A DNA stretch of 64,000 nucleotides. Origin: Diplonema papillatum. Taxonomy: Eukaryota > Euglenozoa > Diplonemea > Diplonemida > Diplonemidae. A program made the position numbers and the translations under genes. Positions 63,816 through 64,000 of the stretch are shown here, piece after piece. The notes beneath the pieces were generated by a model. The model was not told the origin of the DNA, did no database searches, and worked only from the letters and a program-made list of their open reading frames with translations. Numbering within the stretch: position 1 is the stretch's first letter; the number at the start of each line of letters is the position of its first letter. The DNA is taken from the NCBI GenBank assembly GCA_030068145.1, contig JAPJBO010000015.1, positions 372,001 through 436,000 on the forward strand. Direction: 5' to 3'.

Positions 63816-64000
63816 TGGCCGGCGCGGGCTAGGCTGGCCTTGAAAAACCTTTGCTGATGCACGTTTCTTTGATCGTGTGAGTCACCACTTGTCATACGCA
63901 TGACAAGTGCATGCTTGTCGATCGATGGCTTAAGGCAAGGCAGCGGTGGAAGGATGCGATGCGCATTCCGCGCTTCCGAATAGCACATTCGTACGCAATG
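63816..64000. other. 3' flank of the WD40 gene
   Basis: No feature apart from an imperfect inverted repeat CACTTGTCATACGCATGACAAGTG at about 63887-63910, given here as CACTTGTCATACG and CATGACAAGTG, a possible hairpin soon after the stop codon. Confidence 0.5.

Overview
This is nuclear DNA from a eukaryote, most likely a flagellated unicellular alga or alveolate-like protist; I cannot name it more closely. The genes are split by introns, the exons are much more GC-rich than their surroundings, and the spacers and introns are packed with short dispersed repeats and microsatellites. The recognisable genes are the kind seen in such organisms: a PdxT of the DXP-independent vitamin B6 pathway (absent from animals), SK-type potassium channels, a DZIP1-type ciliary domain and a TCP11 family protein. 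All supported genes lie on the + strand.

Layout. 843-1625 is the 3' exon of a TCP11-like gene. 8323-11375 is a two-exon gene for a type II membrane protein with a PC-esterase-like domain; the usual catalytic serine is a valine. 14494-16125 and 22350-23957 are two paralogous, apparently single-exon SK-type channel genes. Between them lie a dead 3' fragment of a third copy (about 16318-16680) and a satellite of about 16-bp units (17178-18357). 23958-37992 is gene-poor: one orphan exon (26300-26493), a divergent 18S rRNA fragment (about 34445-34700), a long palindrome (34164-34262) and many repeats.

37993-56068 is the centrepiece. Fourteen exons, whose phases agree at every junction, spell a predicted protein of about 3,367 residues. 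It opens with 27 near-identical repeats of about 44 residues (SH3/Tudor-like in pattern), followed by a DZIP1-type N-terminal domain with one C2H2 finger, coiled coils, two further families of three-copy modules, two late degenerate copies of the first repeat, and a low-complexity Ala/Lys/Ser tail. I know of no described protein with this architecture. A role at the basal body or transition zone of the cilium is inferred from the DZIP1 part alone.

59028-59702 is an intronless PdxT glutaminase subunit and 62622-63815 an intronless WD40 protein.

Splicing looks unusual. All 14 reconstructed introns start GTRYGC or GTATCG, never GTRAG, and end in short CAG contexts mostly without a pyrimidine tract. 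Dispersed elements fill the larger introns. One family of about 140 bp has nine full copies, all on the + strand. In three introns a repeat begins within about 16 nt of the 5' splice site. No computation was run; all identities and folds are by eye.
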